Shown piece after piece: positions 1 through 7,950 of a stretch of 64,000 bases of DNA. The stretch is from DATJZG01 sp035499295. GTDB lineage: Bacteria > Myxococcota > Myxococcia > Myxococcales > Anaeromyxobacteraceae. The notes under the pieces were generated by a model. It searched no databases and was not told the origin of the DNA. It saw nothing but the letters and a program-made list of their open reading frames with translations. How positions within the stretch are numbered: the first letter of the stretch is position 1; each line of letters begins with the position of its first letter. Location of the stretch: assembly GCA_035499295.1 (NCBI GenBank), contig DATJZG010000167.1:24060-88059 (forward strand). The letters run 5' to 3'. The translations under genes were made by a program, and so were the position numbers.

Positions 1-1835
1 TTCCTCGCCCCGACCGCGACCGCCACCGCCGCGGCCACCTCGTCGGCGTTGATGGAAAGGCCCCCCCCGTCCTCGCCCAGGCCGATGGGCGAGATGACCG
101 GCACGTAGCTCGACTTGAGCAGCATGCGCAGGAAGTCCTTGTTCACCTCCACCACTTCCCCGACGTGTCCCAGGTCGCGGCCGCTCTCGTGCACCAGCTT
201 GCGCGCCTTGATGAGCTGACCGTCCTTGCCGGAGAGCCCCACCGCCGCGGCGTCGCGGGCGTTGAGCAGGGAGACGAGCTCCTGGTTCACCTTCCCGCTC
301 AGGACCATCTCCACCACCGGGAGGCTGGCGGCGTCCGTCACCCGCAGGCCGTCGACGAACTCGGTGCGCTCGCCGAGCCGCTCCATCGTCCGGTTCACCT
401 CCTGCGCTCCGCCGTGCACCACCACCGGCTTCAGCCCGACGCGCTTCAGGAGGACCACGTCTTCGGCGAAGGCCGCCTTGAGGCTGTCCTTCACCATGGC
501 GGCGCCGCCGTACTTGATGACCGCCGTCTGCCCGGAGAAGGCGGCGATGTACTTGAGCGCCTCCACGAGCAGGGTGCGCTTGAAGGCCGGCGAGTAGTTG
601 GCGACGTGGTCGTCCTTGGCGACGCCCCCGTCCTCCTTCTGGACGATGAGGGACGAGTAGTCGGCGTTGATCTTCACGTAGTCGTAGGAGAGGTCGCAGC
701 CCCAGGCGGTGGCGGACGCGTCCCCGTCCGCGAGCTCCACGCGCGCGTGGACGCGCGGCTCGCGCATCCGCAGCTTGAGGGCGTCGCGATCGAACTCCAA
801 CGGGGCGCCGTTTCCGTAGACGGGGGTACCCTGGAGGAGGACCCGGGCGCGGTACGGGTCGATGGGCCAGGCCCTGGAGCCGGCCCTCGCGCCCACCGTG
901 GCGAGGATCCGCCCCCAGTTGGGGTCGGAGCCGAACAAGGCTGCCTTGACGAGCGGAGAGCTGGCGACGGAGCGGGCCACGTCGCGAGCCGCGTCCTCCG
1001 AGGGCGCTCCGCTCACCGACACCTCGAGGAGCTTCGTCGCCCCCTCACCGTCGGCGGCCATGGCGCGCGCCATCTCCCCGAGCAGGTCGACGAGGGCCGC
1101 CTCGAGCACGTCGAGGTCCGGCCCGGGCTCGGAGATGCGGGGGTTCCCGGCGAGCCCGTTCGCCAGGGCGAGTACCGCGTCGTTCGTGGACATGTCGCCG
1201 TCCACCGTCACCATCTCGATGGTCGTGCGCACGGCTCTCGCCACGGCTTCCTGGAGCGCTCGCGGCGTGACGGCGAGGTCGGTCGTCACCACGCACAGGG
1301 TGGTGGCGAGCTGGGGCGCCAGCATGCCGGTGCCCTTGCAGATGGCGGCCAGCGTGGCGGGCTTCCCGCCGACGACCAGCTCCCGAGAGGACATCTTGGG
1401 GCGGGTGTCGGTGGTCATGATGGCCTCGGCGGCCAGCTCGGCGTGGTCGCCGAGCTGCTCCACGAGCGCGGGCATGGCCGCCACCATCTTCTGAACCGGG
1501 AGGCGCTGGCCGATGACCCCGGTGGAGGCGGTCAGGATGGCGCGCTTCTGCAGCCCGAGTGCCTGCGCGAGAGCGGCCCGCAAGCTGGCGACGTCCTCCA
1601 GGCCGTGAGGCCCGGTGAGGGCATTCGCGTTTCCGCTGTTCACCAGCACGGCCCGGACGCCCTCGGCGGGCACGCGCTCGCGCGCGTCGAGGACCGGCGC
1701 CGCGGCTGCGCGATTCACCGTGAACAGCCCGGCGGCCGCCGCCGGGACGTCGGAGACCACGAGCGCCAGGTCGCGGCGCTGCGGCTTGATGCCACAGGGG
1801 ACGCCGGAGAAGCGAAAGCCCTTCGGGATCCTCAA
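1..1835 (-). CDS. argJ-argB: ArgJ-ArgB fusion: ornithine acetyltransferase / acetylglutamate kinase (partial)
   Basis: One uninterrupted frame encodes ArgJ and then ArgB; its C-terminus lies beyond the window start. ArgJ (about residues 1-395) moves acetyl groups between acetylornithine and glutamate in the cyclic arginine pathway. It carries the self-cleavage region KGTGMLAP followed by LATTL, with predicted nucleophile Thr178, and a typical ArgJ ending (YVKINADYSS, residues 386-395). The frame continues through a linker of about 25 residues into ArgB, the kinase that phosphorylates N-acetylglutamate (VEALKYIAAF, VIKYGGAAM, HGGAQEVN, then a GLSGKDG segment). 611 codons are visible; roughly 90-100 more are expected from the usual ArgB length. 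The chosen TTG start overlaps the end region of argC and has GGAGGG just upstream. If ArgJ self-cleaves as usual, the kinase would stay attached to the ArgJ beta chain (inference). Both families are certain. Confidence 0.93.
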   Translation of the reverse strand, partial: MRIPKGFRFSGVPCGIKPQRRDLALVVSDVPAAAAGLFTVNRAAAAPVLDARERVPAEGVRAVLVNSGNANALTGPHGLEDVASLRAALAQALGLQKRAILTASTGVIGQRLPVQKMVAAMPALVEQLGDHAELAAEAIMTTDTRPKMSSRELVVGGKPATLAAICKGTGMLAPQLATTLCVVTTDLAVTPRALQEAVARAVRTTIEMVTVDGDMSTNDAVLALANGLAGNPRISEPGPDLDVLEAALVDLLGEMARAMAADGEGATKLLEVSVSGAPSEDAARDVARSVASSPLVKAALFGSDPNWGRILATVGARAGSRAWPIDPYRARVLLQGTPVYGNGAPLEFDRDALKLRMREPRVHARVELADGDASATAWGCDLSYDYVKINADYSSLIVQKEDGGVAKDDHVANYSPAFKRTLLVEALKYIAAFSGQTAVIKYGGAAMVKDSLKAAFAEDVVLLKRVGLKPVVVHGGAQEVNRTMERLGERTEFVDGLRVTDAASLPVVEMVLSGKVNQELVSLLNARDAAAVGLSGKDGQLIKARKLVHESGRDLGHVGEVVEVNKDFLRMLLKSSYVPVISPIGLGEDGGGLSINADEVAAAVAVAVGAR

Positions 1836-1836
1836 A

Positions 1837-2871
1837 TCACCCTCCCACGAGGTCGAGGCCGGTGGTCTCGTCCCAGCCCATGGCGGCATTGAGGGACTGC
1901 ACCGCCTGGCCGGCGGCGCCCTTCAACAGGTTGTCGATGGCGGAGGTCGCCACCAGGAGGCCGGTGCGGGAGTCGAGCATCCCGCCCAGATGGCAGCGGT
2001 TGGTCCGCACCACGTCCTTCACCGCCACCCCCTCGGGCTTGAGGACGCGCACGAACGGCTCCCCGGCGTACGCTTTCTCGTACGCCGAGAGCACGTCCCC
2101 CGGGGTGGCGCCTTTCGCTGCCCGCAGCGTGCAGGTGGCGAGGATTCCCCGCCGGATGGGGACGAGGTGCGGGGTGAAGGTGATCGGCCCCACGCCACCG
2201 GCGTAGCGCGCCACCGTCTGCTCGATCTCGGGCACGTGCTGGTGGCGGCCGATGCGGTAGGCGCGCAGATCCTCGTCGACCTCGCAGAAGCTGTAGTCCT
2301 CGGCGGCGCGCCGTCCGGCGCCGGAGACACCGCTCATGGCCGCGACCGAGAGGCCCTCCCTCTCGGCGACCCCGGCGCTCACCAGCGGCGCGATGGCGAG
2401 CGCGATGCAGGTGGCGTAGCAACCGGGGTTGGTCACGAAGGTGGCGCCGCGCAGCGCGCTCCTTCCCAGCTCCGGCAGCCCGTAACGCGCCTGCGAGAGC
2501 AGGTTGGGGGCGCTGTGCTCGAAGCCGTACCACCCCGGGTAGGCGGAGGGATCGAGGAGCCGAAAGGCCCCGGAGAGGTCGACGACGCGGACTCCCCGCC
2601 GGTGCAGGGGGGGCGCGAGTTGCAGGGAAACCTCGGCCGGCGTCGCCAAGAAGGCCACGTCGGCCTCGAGCTCGGCGGCGCGCACCTGTGCCTGGTAGCG
2701 GAGAGAGGCCATCGGGTCCGGCAGGGGAAGGCGCGCCCCGGCGAGCTCGTCGGCCCAGCGGTCGGAGTAGAGGCCCACCAGGTGGAGGCGGGGGTGGCGG
2801 GCGAGGACTCGCGTGAGCTCGAGCCCCGAGTAGCCGGAGGCGCCCACGACGGCGGCGGAGAGCGTATCCAT
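1837..2871 (-). CDS. argC: N-acetyl-gamma-glutamyl-phosphate reductase
   Basis: ArgC reduces N-acetylglutamyl phosphate to the semialdehyde with NADPH, the step after ArgB. The 344-residue protein has the usual family length. It has the N-terminal dinucleotide-binding motif VVGASGYSGLEL (residues 8-19) and the catalytic cysteine in NPGCYAT (Cys151). I chose the ATG at 2871 because the Rossmann motif follows at once; the frame stays open upstream but that part shows no similarity to the family. No Shine-Dalgarno sequence precedes this ATG, and the best promoter lies only about 10 bases away, so the message may be leaderless. The gene is first in a tightly packed operon with the ArgJ-ArgB fusion, whose TTG start lies 2 bases before the argC stop codon on the message. 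Confidence 0.96.
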   Translation of the reverse strand: MDTLSAAVVGASGYSGLELTRVLARHPRLHLVGLYSDRWADELAGARLPLPDPMASLRYQAQVRAAELEADVAFLATPAEVSLQLAPPLHRRGVRVVDLSGAFRLLDPSAYPGWYGFEHSAPNLLSQARYGLPELGRSALRGATFVTNPGCYATCIALAIAPLVSAGVAEREGLSVAAMSGVSGAGRRAAEDYSFCEVDEDLRAYRIGRHQHVPEIEQTVARYAGGVGPITFTPHLVPIRRGILATCTLRAAKGATPGDVLSAYEKAYAGEPFVRVLKPEGVAVKDVVRTNRCHLGGMLDSRTGLLVATSAIDNLLKGAAGQAVQSLNAAMGWDETTGLDLVGG

Positions 2872-2875
2872 GAAT

Positions 2876-2910
2876 CTGCATAAATATGCAGAAAGTCCCG
2901 GCCGGGTCAA
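2876..2910 (-). promoter_or_regulatory. argC promoter overlapped by an ARG-box-like palindrome
   Basis: Minus-strand -35 TTGACC (2910-2905), an 18-base spacer and a weak -10 TATTTA (2886-2881). A perfect palindrome CTGCATAAATATGCAG (2876-2891; 6-bp arms, AT spacer) covers the -10. It has the layout of ArgR/AhrC operators (TGAAT-like arms around an AT-rich core), so arginine repression is the natural inference. No argR gene lies in this window. Confidence 0.55.
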
Positions 2911-2964
2911 TGGAGGGCGGGCGACGAAGGAGCGTCCGCCGGAGAGGGCGACCCTCACGAAAAG

Positions 2965-2999
2965 GGAAGGCCCCGCCGAAGGATCCGGCGGGGCCTTCC
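2965..2999 (-). terminator. Rho-independent terminator of tRNA-Leu
   Basis: 14-bp perfect inverted repeat (2965-2978 with 2986-2999) around a 7-base loop. Read on the minus strand, the stem is followed by TTTT. It lies about 80 bases downstream of the tRNA-Leu gene and points the same way. Confidence 0.8.
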
Positions 3000-3077
3000 G
3001 GTCTCGGTCCCGCACGCGCGGTGCGCGACGGGGATTCTCGAGGAGTGGACTCGCTTGGCGAGTTCCCCAGCGACGAC

Positions 3078-3164
3078 TGGTGCCCAGGAGAGGACTCGAA
3101 CCTCCACGGCCTTGCGACCGCTAGACCCTGAATCTAGTGCGTCTACCAGTTCCGCCACCTGGGC
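3078..3164 (-). tRNA. tRNA-Leu (anticodon CAG)
   Basis: Read on the minus strand, the acceptor stem GCCCAGG pairs with CCTGGGC. The anticodon stem CTAGA/TCTAG encloses the loop TTCAGGG with anticodon CAG, which decodes CUG, a favoured leucine codon in such a genome. The long variable arm identifies a class II tRNA. The T arm contains GGTTCGAGTCC, and the 3' CCA is encoded at 3080-3078. A promoter lies upstream and a terminator downstream, so the gene is a single transcription unit. Confidence 0.97.
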
Positions 3165-3178
3165 AAGGTGGGCTCCTC

Positions 3179-3206
3179 ATTAGCCCTGGGGAGCGGCGGG
3201 TGTCAA
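3179..3206 (-). promoter_or_regulatory. Promoter of tRNA-Leu
   Basis: Perfect -35 TTGACA (3206-3201 on the minus strand), a 16-base spacer and -10 GCTAAT (3184-3179). The expected transcription start falls a few bases before the mature tRNA 5' end at 3164. Confidence 0.6.
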
Positions 3207-3244
3207 CATCGTTTCCGCTCGCCGGCGGGCGCCGGGCGGCTACC

Positions 3245-4072
3245 ATGGGCGTCCTCATGACGACCCTCTCCGCCGCGCTCGTCGCCCTGTCGACGGCGAT
3301 CTCCCTCGCCGAGCCGCCGCTGCCCGACCGCCCGGATCGCCGTCCCTCGGCGGACTCCCCGCCGCCCTGGCAGTCTGCCCCCCCCGCCGCGCCACCTTCG
3401 CCGGACTCCGAGCCACCGGAGGCGACGGCTCCCAGGAGCGCTCCGGCGCCGGAGGGAGAGAGCACTCCCAGCCGGCCTCCGCCTCGGCCGCCACAGCGGC
3501 CGGTCACCCTTCTCGGCGCCGGGGGCCTGGGGCTCGGCGGGGCGGCCTGGCTGGTGGAGGTGGGGTATCCGTACCTCGCCTTCTCCTACGGCCAGGGGCT
3601 CGACTCGATCAACGATCTGGGCGCGACCGTCCGCTTCGACTGGACGACGAGCGAGATGCTCCTCGGGGTGCTGTGGAGGCGGGAGATGGGCGCCTCGGAC
3701 GGGAGCCGGCTCGGCTTCCGCCTGGTGGGGGGCCCCTGGTTCGACTTCGGGGCCGACTTCGTCTACGGGGCGAACGAGACGAACCTCGGGCTCGAGGTCG
3801 GCCCGGGAATCGCTTGGACCCTGCCGGCGGGGCCGGGTCTCTTCACCCTCGCGGGCGATCTGCCGCTCACCTGGGCCTTTCAGCGGGGCATGGGGACCGT
3901 CGCCGAGCCCCTCCTGAGCGCGGCCTACGAGGTGCCGGTGGTCCGCGACGTGACGCTCGGCGTGCGACCGTACCTGGGGGTGCGCTGGGCGTCGGGAAGC
4001 GCACGCATTCCCGGCCTCGACTCGAGGCTGAACGGGGGGCTGACGGCGTCGGCCACCTGGCGCATGTTCTAG
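3245..4072 (+). CDS. Uncharacterised secreted or outer-membrane protein
   Basis: I recognise no named family. The product begins with a hydrophobic signal-like segment (TTLSAALVALSTAISLA), then a proline-rich linker of about 60 residues. The C-terminal 180 residues have alternating polar and hydrophobic, aromatic- and glycine-rich stretches and end in ATWRMF. A terminal aromatic residue and this alternation are typical of small outer-membrane beta barrels, so an outer-membrane location is inferred. Either the ATG at 3245 or the one at 3257 may be the start; the second places the signal peptide directly at the N-terminus. The gene converges on dsbD, with 13 bases between their ends. Confidence 0.7.
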   Translation: MGVLMTTLSAALVALSTAISLAEPPLPDRPDRRPSADSPPPWQSAPPAAPPSPDSEPPEATAPRSAPAPEGESTPSRPPPRPPQRPVTLLGAGGLGLGGAAWLVEVGYPYLAFSYGQGLDSINDLGATVRFDWTTSEMLLGVLWRREMGASDGSRLGFRLVGGPWFDFGADFVYGANETNLGLEVGPGIAWTLPAGPGLFTLAGDLPLTWAFQRGMGTVAEPLLSAAYEVPVVRDVTLGVRPYLGVRWASGSARIPGLDSRLNGGLTASATWRMF

Positions 4073-4085
4073 CCGGCGGGGCTCC

Positions 4086-5462
4086 TCACCAGCGCGCCAC
4101 ACAGGCGACCGCGGGTCTGGCGCAGGCCTGGTCGGCGGCCTGGAGCCACCGCAGCATCTCCTCGGCCGAGGTGGCCCCCGTCACCCGCTCGGGCATCTCG
4201 CGCCCGTGCGAGTCGATGAAGATCACGGTGGGCATGCCCACCACCGCGTACTTCTCGAAGACCCGCTGGAACGCGTCGCCCTCCTGCGATCCGTCCATCT
4301 TGAGCCTCACGAATCGCTGGGCCTCAGCCTGCACCCGCGGGTCGCTCCAGGCCGTGCGATCGAGTTCCAGGCAAGCGCTGCACCAGTCGGCCCAGAAGTC
4401 GATGATCATGGGTTTCCGCTCCGCGCGGGCGAGGGCGAGCGCTCCCTTCTCGTCCTGGTGGACCCAGGCGAGGCCAGCGGCGCCCGAGGTGGACCGGGCG
4501 GCGGCGGAGCCGGAGGCGTAGACGAGCCCGCCGGCGACGAGGGCGACTCCCAGCCCCTTGGCGAGCTGGCGCCCGCGCGACCCGTCGAAGCCGCCGCTGA
4601 AGGCGCCGAGGAGCACCCCGGCGCCCGCCGCTCCGGCGGCGGCGAGCGCGGCCGTCCGGGAGGCGAGGAAGGCGGGCTTAACCGCCGGGAGTGCGTCCTT
4701 GAGGAAGATCCCCGCCGCGGCGAGCAGCGCCACCCCGAAGACGCTCTTCACCGTGTCCATCCAGGGCCCGCCCTTCGGGAGCGAGACGGAGAAGGCGCCG
4801 AGGAGGAAGAAGAGCAAACCCATGCCGAGCGCGTAGGCGAACATGATGCCCGCCCCGAAGGGAGCCGAGCCGCGGCTGGCGACGAAGGCGAGCGCGGCCG
4901 CCAGGACGGGGCCGGTGCAGGGGGCGGCGATCACCCCTGCGACGAGCCCCATCCCGAGGGCGCCCAGGTAGCCGGCACCGCCCACCTTGGTGAGGCGCGC
5001 CTGGAGTCCCCCCGGCAACTGCAGTTCGAAGGCCCCGAACATGGAGGCGGCGAGGGCAGCGAGGACGATCGCCACCGCGCCCATCACCCAGGGGTTCTGC
5101 ATCACGCTTCCGAACGCCCGGCCCGTGAGCGCCGCGCCGACACCCAGGGCCGAGTACATGACGGCGATGCCGAGGACATAGGCGGCGGAGAGGAGCGCGG
5201 CCTGGCGCCGCGAGCCGGCCTGGCGGGCGCCGAAGATCGAGACGGTGATGGGGATGAGCGGGTAGACGCACGGGGTGAGGCTCGTGAGGACACCGCCCGC
5301 GAACGCCACCCCGTAGGCGAGGAAGGACCCGCGAGCGAGGAGGGCAGCGAGCCCGAGGTCGCCAGATGGGTTCATGGGCCCGACGTTCGCGACCAGGTCG
5401 GGTGCCCAGGCCACCGCCGCGAAGGTGAGGCACGCGAGGAGGATTCGTGTGATTCGTCCCAT
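4086..5462 (-). CDS. dsbD: DsbD-type thiol:disulfide interchange protein without the N-terminal domain
   Basis: The protein passes electrons across the inner membrane to periplasmic thiol oxidoreductases. The 458 residues hold a multi-helix membrane domain of CcdA/DsbD type, with the cysteine motifs TPCVYP near residue 65 and APCTGP near residue 180. A C-terminal thioredoxin-like domain has the active site WCSAC. The N-terminal immunoglobulin-like periplasmic domain of Escherichia coli DsbD (about 565 residues in all) is absent: the first membrane helix begins within about 45 residues. The start has AAGGA a few bases upstream. Shortened DsbD forms are known in several phyla; the electron acceptor cannot be read from this locus. 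Confidence 0.9.
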   Translation of the reverse strand: MGRITRILLACLTFAAVAWAPDLVANVGPMNPSGDLGLAALLARGSFLAYGVAFAGGVLTSLTPCVYPLIPITVSIFGARQAGSRRQAALLSAAYVLGIAVMYSALGVGAALTGRAFGSVMQNPWVMGAVAIVLAALAASMFGAFELQLPGGLQARLTKVGGAGYLGALGMGLVAGVIAAPCTGPVLAAALAFVASRGSAPFGAGIMFAYALGMGLLFFLLGAFSVSLPKGGPWMDTVKSVFGVALLAAAGIFLKDALPAVKPAFLASRTAALAAAGAAGAGVLLGAFSGGFDGSRGRQLAKGLGVALVAGGLVYASGSAAARSTSGAAGLAWVHQDEKGALALARAERKPMIIDFWADWCSACLELDRTAWSDPRVQAEAQRFVRLKMDGSQEGDAFQRVFEKYAVVGMPTVIFIDSHGREMPERVTGATSAEEMLRWLQAADQACARPAVACVARW

Positions 5463-5626
5463 TTCCTTAAAAACCTAATGCATCCTTACGGGGTGGGAGT
5501 TGCCGGCGACATCATGATCTAACGAACGCGGTGAGGTCGCGGACATTCCTCCCGGCGGCGGGGGGTGCGAGGCGCCGCTGCCCTGGGAATTTCGTCGTTC
5601 TTCTCCCGACTTGGAGCCGTGACGGC

Positions 5627-5654
5627 TTGACCTGAGGCACCCCACCCTTATAAC
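5627..5654 (+). promoter_or_regulatory. Candidate promoter of iscS-iscA
   Basis: -35 TTGACC (5627-5632), a 16-base spacer and -10 TATAAC (5649-5654), 28 bases before the iscS ATG. It is one of the better housekeeping-type promoters in the window. I see no obvious IscR-type palindrome. Confidence 0.6.
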
Positions 5655-5682
5655 TCAGCCAACGTTCGAGCCGGCCCAGGCG

Positions 5683-6861
5683 ATGAAGATTCCCGTCTAC
5701 ATGGACCACCACTCCACGACGCCGGTCGACCCCCGCGTCCTCCAGGCGATGCTCCCCTATTTCGCCGAGCACTTCGGGAACGCGGCCTCGAAGAGTCACT
5801 CCTTTGGGTGGCGGGCCGAGGAGGCGGTCGAGGAGGCGCGCGAGCAGGTGGCGCGGCTCATCGGGGCGAGCGCCAAGGAGATCGTCTGGACGAGCGGAGC
5901 CACCGAGTCCGACAACCTGGCGGTGAAGGGGGTGGCGCAATTCCACCAGGGGAAGGGGCGTCACCTCGTCGCCTCCAGCATCGAGCACAAGGCGGTGCTC
6001 GACTCCATGCACGCCCTGGAGCGGCAGGGCTTCGAGGTCACCTACCTCCCGGTGGACGCGAATGGCCTCGTCAACCCGGATTCGGTGCGCGACGCCATCC
6101 GCCCGGAGACCATCCTGGTCTCGGTCATGCACGCCAACAACGAGGTGGGGACCGTCCAGCCCATCGAGGCGATCGGGCGCATCACCCGCGAGAAGGGCGT
6201 CCTCTTCCACACCGACGCCGTGCAGAGCGCGGGGAAGATCCCGTTCGACGTGGAGCGGGCCAACGTCGACCTGGCGTCCCTCTCGGCGCACAAGATGTAC
6301 GGTCCGAAGGGGGTCGGCGCCCTCTACATCCGGCGGCGCCCGCGGGCGCGCCTCGTCGCCCAGATCGACGGCGGCGGGCACGAGCGCGGCTACCGCTCCG
6401 GCACTCTCAACGTCCCGGGGATCGTCGGCTTCGGCAAGGCGGCCGAGATCTCGCTCGCCGAGATGGCGAGCGAGGCGCCGCGGCTCCTCGCGCTCCGCGA
6501 GCGGCTGCGACGGGCGATCGAGGCTGGCCTCGACCGCACCCGCGTGAACGGCAGCCTGGAGCACCGGCTCCCGGGAAACCTGAACGTGAGCTTCGAGTAC
6601 GTGGAGGGCGAGGCCCTCATGCTGGCGATGAAGGACGTCGCGGTGAGTTCCGGCTCCGCCTGCACCTCCGCCTCGCTGGAGCCGTCTTACGTGCTCCGCG
6701 CGATGGGGGTGCCGGATGAGATGGCCCACTCCTCCCTCCGCTTCGGCCTTGGCCGCTTCAACACCGAGGAGGAGGTGGACTATGCGGCCCGGCTGGCGGT
6801 GGAGAAGGTGCGCCGGCTGCGCGAGATGTCGCCGCTCTACGAGGAGGCCCAGACCCGATGA
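5683..6861 (+). CDS. iscS: Cysteine desulfurase (IscS/NifS family)
   Basis: A PLP enzyme that takes sulfur from cysteine and holds it as a persulfide for Fe-S cluster assembly. The 392 residues begin with YMDHHSTTPVDP, have the PLP lysine in SAHKMYGPKG (Lys204) and the persulfide cysteine in SSGSACTSAS (Cys327). The short active-site loop is typical of the IscS/NifS group. The stop overlaps the start of the A-type carrier gene by 4 bases, so the two are co-translated. No iscU, hscA, hscB, fdx or Rrf2 regulator is adjacent, so the scaffold must be encoded elsewhere. IscS and NifS cannot be told apart with certainty from sequence alone. Confidence 0.95.
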   Translation: MKIPVYMDHHSTTPVDPRVLQAMLPYFAEHFGNAASKSHSFGWRAEEAVEEAREQVARLIGASAKEIVWTSGATESDNLAVKGVAQFHQGKGRHLVASSIEHKAVLDSMHALERQGFEVTYLPVDANGLVNPDSVRDAIRPETILVSVMHANNEVGTVQPIEAIGRITREKGVLFHTDAVQSAGKIPFDVERANVDLASLSAHKMYGPKGVGALYIRRRPRARLVAQIDGGGHERGYRSGTLNVPGIVGFGKAAEISLAEMASEAPRLLALRERLRRAIEAGLDRTRVNGSLEHRLPGNLNVSFEYVEGEALMLAMKDVAVSSGSACTSASLEPSYVLRAMGVPDEMAHSSLRFGLGRFNTEEEVDYAARLAVEKVRRLREMSPLYEEAQTR

Positions 6862-7190
6862 ACGCCGGCATCCAGATCAGCGAGGCGGCGGCGACGCGCC
6901 TGCGCTCCCTTTCGGAGGAGCGGGGGACTCCCTCGGGAGGCCTCCGGCTCTCGGTGAAGGGCGGGGGCTGCTCCGGGATGTCCTACGTCGTGGACTGGGC
7001 TCCGCAGCCGCGCGCCGAGGACCAGGTGTTCGAGCGCGACGGCGGCCGGGTCTTCGTCGATGAGCGCAGCGCGCCGTTCCTCGAGGGCACCACCGTCGAC
7101 TGGAAGCGCTCCCTGCTCGAGAGCGGCTTCGTCTTCGCGAACCCGAAGGCGAAGGGCTCCTGCGGCTGCGGCCTCTCCTTTGCCATCTAG
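6858..7190 (+). CDS. iscA: A-type iron-sulfur carrier (IscA/HesB family)
   Basis: A 110-residue HesB/IscA/ErpA-family protein that binds and delivers Fe-S clusters. The three ligand cysteines are present: GGGCSGMSY near residue 37 and CGCG near the C-terminus. It follows iscS with an ATGA overlap, so it probably receives clusters built from IscS sulfur. IscA, ErpA and SufA differ little in sequence, so the subfamily is uncertain. It converges with the tandem-receiver gene; the ends are 12 bases apart. Confidence 0.92.
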   Translation: MNAGIQISEAAATRLRSLSEERGTPSGGLRLSVKGGGCSGMSYVVDWAPQPRAEDQVFERDGGRVFVDERSAPFLEGTTVDWKRSLLESGFVFANPKAKGSCGCGLSFAI

Positions 7191-7202
7191 CTCGGGGGCG
7201 CC

Positions 7203-7895
7203 CTACCCGGCGTTCTCCGCCACCCAACGGCCGAGGAGGGCGTCCTTGAAGACGTAGCCGTCCGCGCCGCATTCGGCCGCGAGCGCCTCGACGGTCTCCC
7301 GCGCCGCTCCCGAGCAGAGGATCACCTTGATGCCGCGGAAGCGGTCGTTGCGCTTCACGAACCGGCAGAACTGGGCGCCGTTCACCCGCGGCATGTTGAT
7401 GTCGAGGAGGATGAGGTCGGGGCGGCTCTCGCGCTTCAGGATGATCGAAGTGGCGGTCTCGGCGTCGGGGGCGTAACGGATCTCGAAGCCCTTGCCGCGC
7501 AGTTCCTCCTCCAGGAGCCGGGCCACGATCTCGCTGTCGTCCACGATGAGCACCCGGCGGCGGGAGCCCATCACCTCGCCGAAGCGCTGCCCCAGGCCAT
7601 CGAGGGGGTCGAGCGGCAGGATCCCGTCCGCCCCGAGCTCCTCGCTGAGGCGGGAGAGCTCTTCCGGGCTCGCCACCCCGGTGACGAGCGAACGGCCGAT
7701 GAAACCCCGGTCGCGCAGGAGCGCGATCGCCTGCTTGCCGCGGCCGGCATCCACGACCAGCCCCACCGCGCCCTCCAGATTCCCGAGGAGCTGGAAGGGC
7801 TCCGCCGTCGCGACCGCCTGGTGACCGGCGGCCGAAAGGGCGAGCGATACCGCGTCGCGGACGATCTCGTTCTCGCAGCAGATGAGGATCTTCAA
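7203..7895 (-). CDS. Tandem-receiver response regulator, FrzZ-like
   Basis: Two CheY-like receiver domains and no output domain in 230 residues. The C-terminal receiver is canonical: VLIVDDSE, phosphoacceptor Asp in LLDINMP, and the conserved lysine in YVFKD. The N-terminal one is degenerate. The acidic pair is replaced (ILICCENE), the lysine is lost (ILPLDP) and only the Asp in LVVDAG remains at the phosphoacceptor position, so phosphorylation there is doubtful. In Myxococcus xanthus, frzZ also encodes two receivers and is divergent from frzA; position, orientation and architecture match here. It probably takes phosphate from the CheA-type kinase at 10106. Orthology to FrzZ is inferred from context. 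Confidence 0.85.
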   Translation of the reverse strand: MKILICCENEIVRDAVSLALSAAGHQAVATAEPFQLLGNLEGAVGLVVDAGRGKQAIALLRDRGFIGRSLVTGVASPEELSRLSEELGADGILPLDPLDGLGQRFGEVMGSRRRVLIVDDSEIVARLLEEELRGKGFEIRYAPDAETATSIILKRESRPDLILLDINMPRVNGAQFCRFVKRNDRFRGIKVILCSGAARETVEALAAECGADGYVFKDALLGRWVAENAG

Positions 7896-7913
7896 GGCCG
7901 TTGCCCCGAGATT

Positions 7914-7950
7914 AGCAAACTTGCTCCCGCCGAGAAGCCCTGTCCATAAT
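7914..7950 (+). promoter_or_regulatory. Candidate promoter and palindrome of the Frz-like operon
   Basis: -35 TTGCTC (7921-7926), an 18-base spacer and -10 CATAAT (7945-7950, one mismatch to consensus). The predicted start lies within about 5 bases of the first ATG (7961), and no Shine-Dalgarno sequence is seen. A perfect palindrome AGCAAACTTGCT (7914-7925) covers the -35 and could be an operator. It lies in the 65-base divergent gap between the tandem-receiver gene and the chemosensory operon. Confidence 0.45.

Noticed and set aside
165..1892. Plus-strand open frame opposite argJ-argB
   Set aside because: Antisense to a clear ArgJ-ArgB coding sequence and without family similarity.
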